15,588 nt of DNA from an uncultured Collinsella sp. GTDB taxonomy: Bacteria; Actinomycetota; Coriobacteriia; Coriobacteriales; Coriobacteriaceae. Location: contig CABQLI010000054.1 in assembly GCA_902464965.1 (NCBI GenBank), forward strand, positions 1-15,588. The letters are read 5' to 3'. This document shows positions 15,046 to 15,588 of this stretch, piece by piece (the stretch's first letter is position 1; each line of letters begins with the position of its first letter). The notes beneath the pieces were generated by a model. The model saw nothing but the letters and a program-made list of their open reading frames with translations, was not told the DNA's origin and ran no database searches. Both the position numbers and the translations under genes were made by a program.

Positions 15046-15471
15046 CTAGCGTTGGCGTCGGCGATATTCGCGCACGCGGCGCGACAGGTCGGCGAGCTCG
15101 TCACGATCGAGCTCTTCCAAATGCTCCAGATCATCCATAAAGCGCGCCATGGTGTCCTTTTGGCGCAGCTTGATGAGCGTATTGCAGTAGCTCACCGCCA
15201 CGCCCGTGAGCATAGCGATGTAGAAGATGCTGATAACGCTCAGGATGACGGTAATGGCACGGGCGACCGGCGTTTCGGCCGGGATATCGCCAAAGCCGAT
15301 GGTCGAGACCGTCTCGAAGCTAAACCAGAGACCATCGCCAAACGTGAGGGTCGTGGGCTCGGACAGCCAGACGGCCGTTGAGCACAACAGATAGAAGACG
15401 AGGAACAGGCCCGTGATGCGCACGAAACCGGCCTGGCGCAACACATCGGTAAGCGTCTTCAGCTTTTTCAT
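15046..15471 (-). CDS. Two-TM potassium channel family protein
   Basis: The 141-aa protein is a minimal ion channel subunit. It has a first helix (about 14-30), a pore helix (FGDGLWFSFETVS), the potassium selectivity filter TIGFGD, and a second helix (AITVILSVISIFYIAMLTGVAV). A charged, probably coiled C-terminal tail ends in RRRQR. Such subunits assemble as tetramers in the cytoplasmic membrane. It has no RCK/TrkA-N domain, unlike many prokaryotic channels. The frame is open to a TTG at 15492, but the ATG at 15471 after GGAAAGGG is preferred. It precedes the LOG gene by 36 bp. What gates it cannot be seen. Confidence 0.88.
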   Translation of the reverse strand: MKKLKTLTDVLRQAGFVRITGLFLVFYLLCSTAVWLSEPTTLTFGDGLWFSFETVSTIGFGDIPAETPVARAITVILSVISIFYIAMLTGVAVSYCNTLIKLRQKDTMARFMDDLEHLEELDRDELADLSRRVREYRRRQR

Positions 15472-15588
15472 CGCGACCCTTTCCACGGACAACCAATCAC
15501 GTTCGCCCGGTATTGTCCCACAACCGTCAGTTAGGTGTTCCTATAGTTTTGTCAACCGTCGGGGCTACTCCCGGTAGGGCACCCGGTC
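15472..15588. other. Upstream region of the channel gene
   Basis: No gene is seen. On the minus strand TTGACA (complement of 15550-15555) is a perfect -35, but the hexamer 17 bp on (AACTGA) is a poor -10. CAACCGTC occurs twice (15521 and 15553), perhaps a regulator site. Confidence 0.25.

Overview
The window looks like chromosomal DNA of a GC-rich gut actinobacterium of the class Coriobacteriia, most like Collinsella. This rests on gene content, codon use and the style of the intergenic repeats as I remember them; no database search was possible. I see no phage, transposase, integrase, CRISPR array, tRNA or rRNA. The genes are mostly housekeeping, transport and regulation, and they are packed tightly.

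Layout from left to right. An rlmA-type 23S rRNA methyltransferase (minus) is divergent from a MATE exporter (plus), with a 58-bp imperfect palindrome between them. A LysR regulator (minus) is divergent from an EamA/DMT transporter (plus), a usual regulator-target arrangement. Next comes ung (uracil-DNA glycosylase, plus), ending at a strong hairpin that also ends a minus-strand operon. That operon holds a VUT/YhhQ-family (queuosine precursor) transporter followed by a short-chain dehydrogenase. The transporter has its own promoter and a structured leader of about 79 nt. Upstream of it is prfC (release factor 3, minus), closed by its own terminator.

The 471-bp gap between prfC and the next operon (8451-8921) holds the most striking non-coding structure: three hairpins repeated at exactly 80-bp intervals (8591-8811). 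Arm sequences are conserved, loops are constant in length but variable in sequence, and stem changes are compensated. Beyond it lies a promoter covered by GTGTATA-type repeats. It drives a YtrA-like GntR regulator, an ABC ATPase and an ABC-2 permease in one operon with a terminator.

The 449-bp gap from 10903 to 11351 contains that terminator and a roughly 185-bp inverted repeat with 39-bp arms (36/39 identical). A second EamA-type transporter (plus) then converges on a minus-strand pair: a ClC-type channel (YfeO-like) followed by an EFR1-type flavodoxin/ferredoxin protein. The window ends with a minus-strand pair, a two-TM potassium channel followed by a LOG-family nucleotide phosphoribohydrolase.

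The best candidates for something undescribed are the 80-bp-period hairpin array, the long inverted repeat at 11030-11214, and the leader of the VUT transporter as a possible preQ1-type riboswitch. None of these can be proved from one window.
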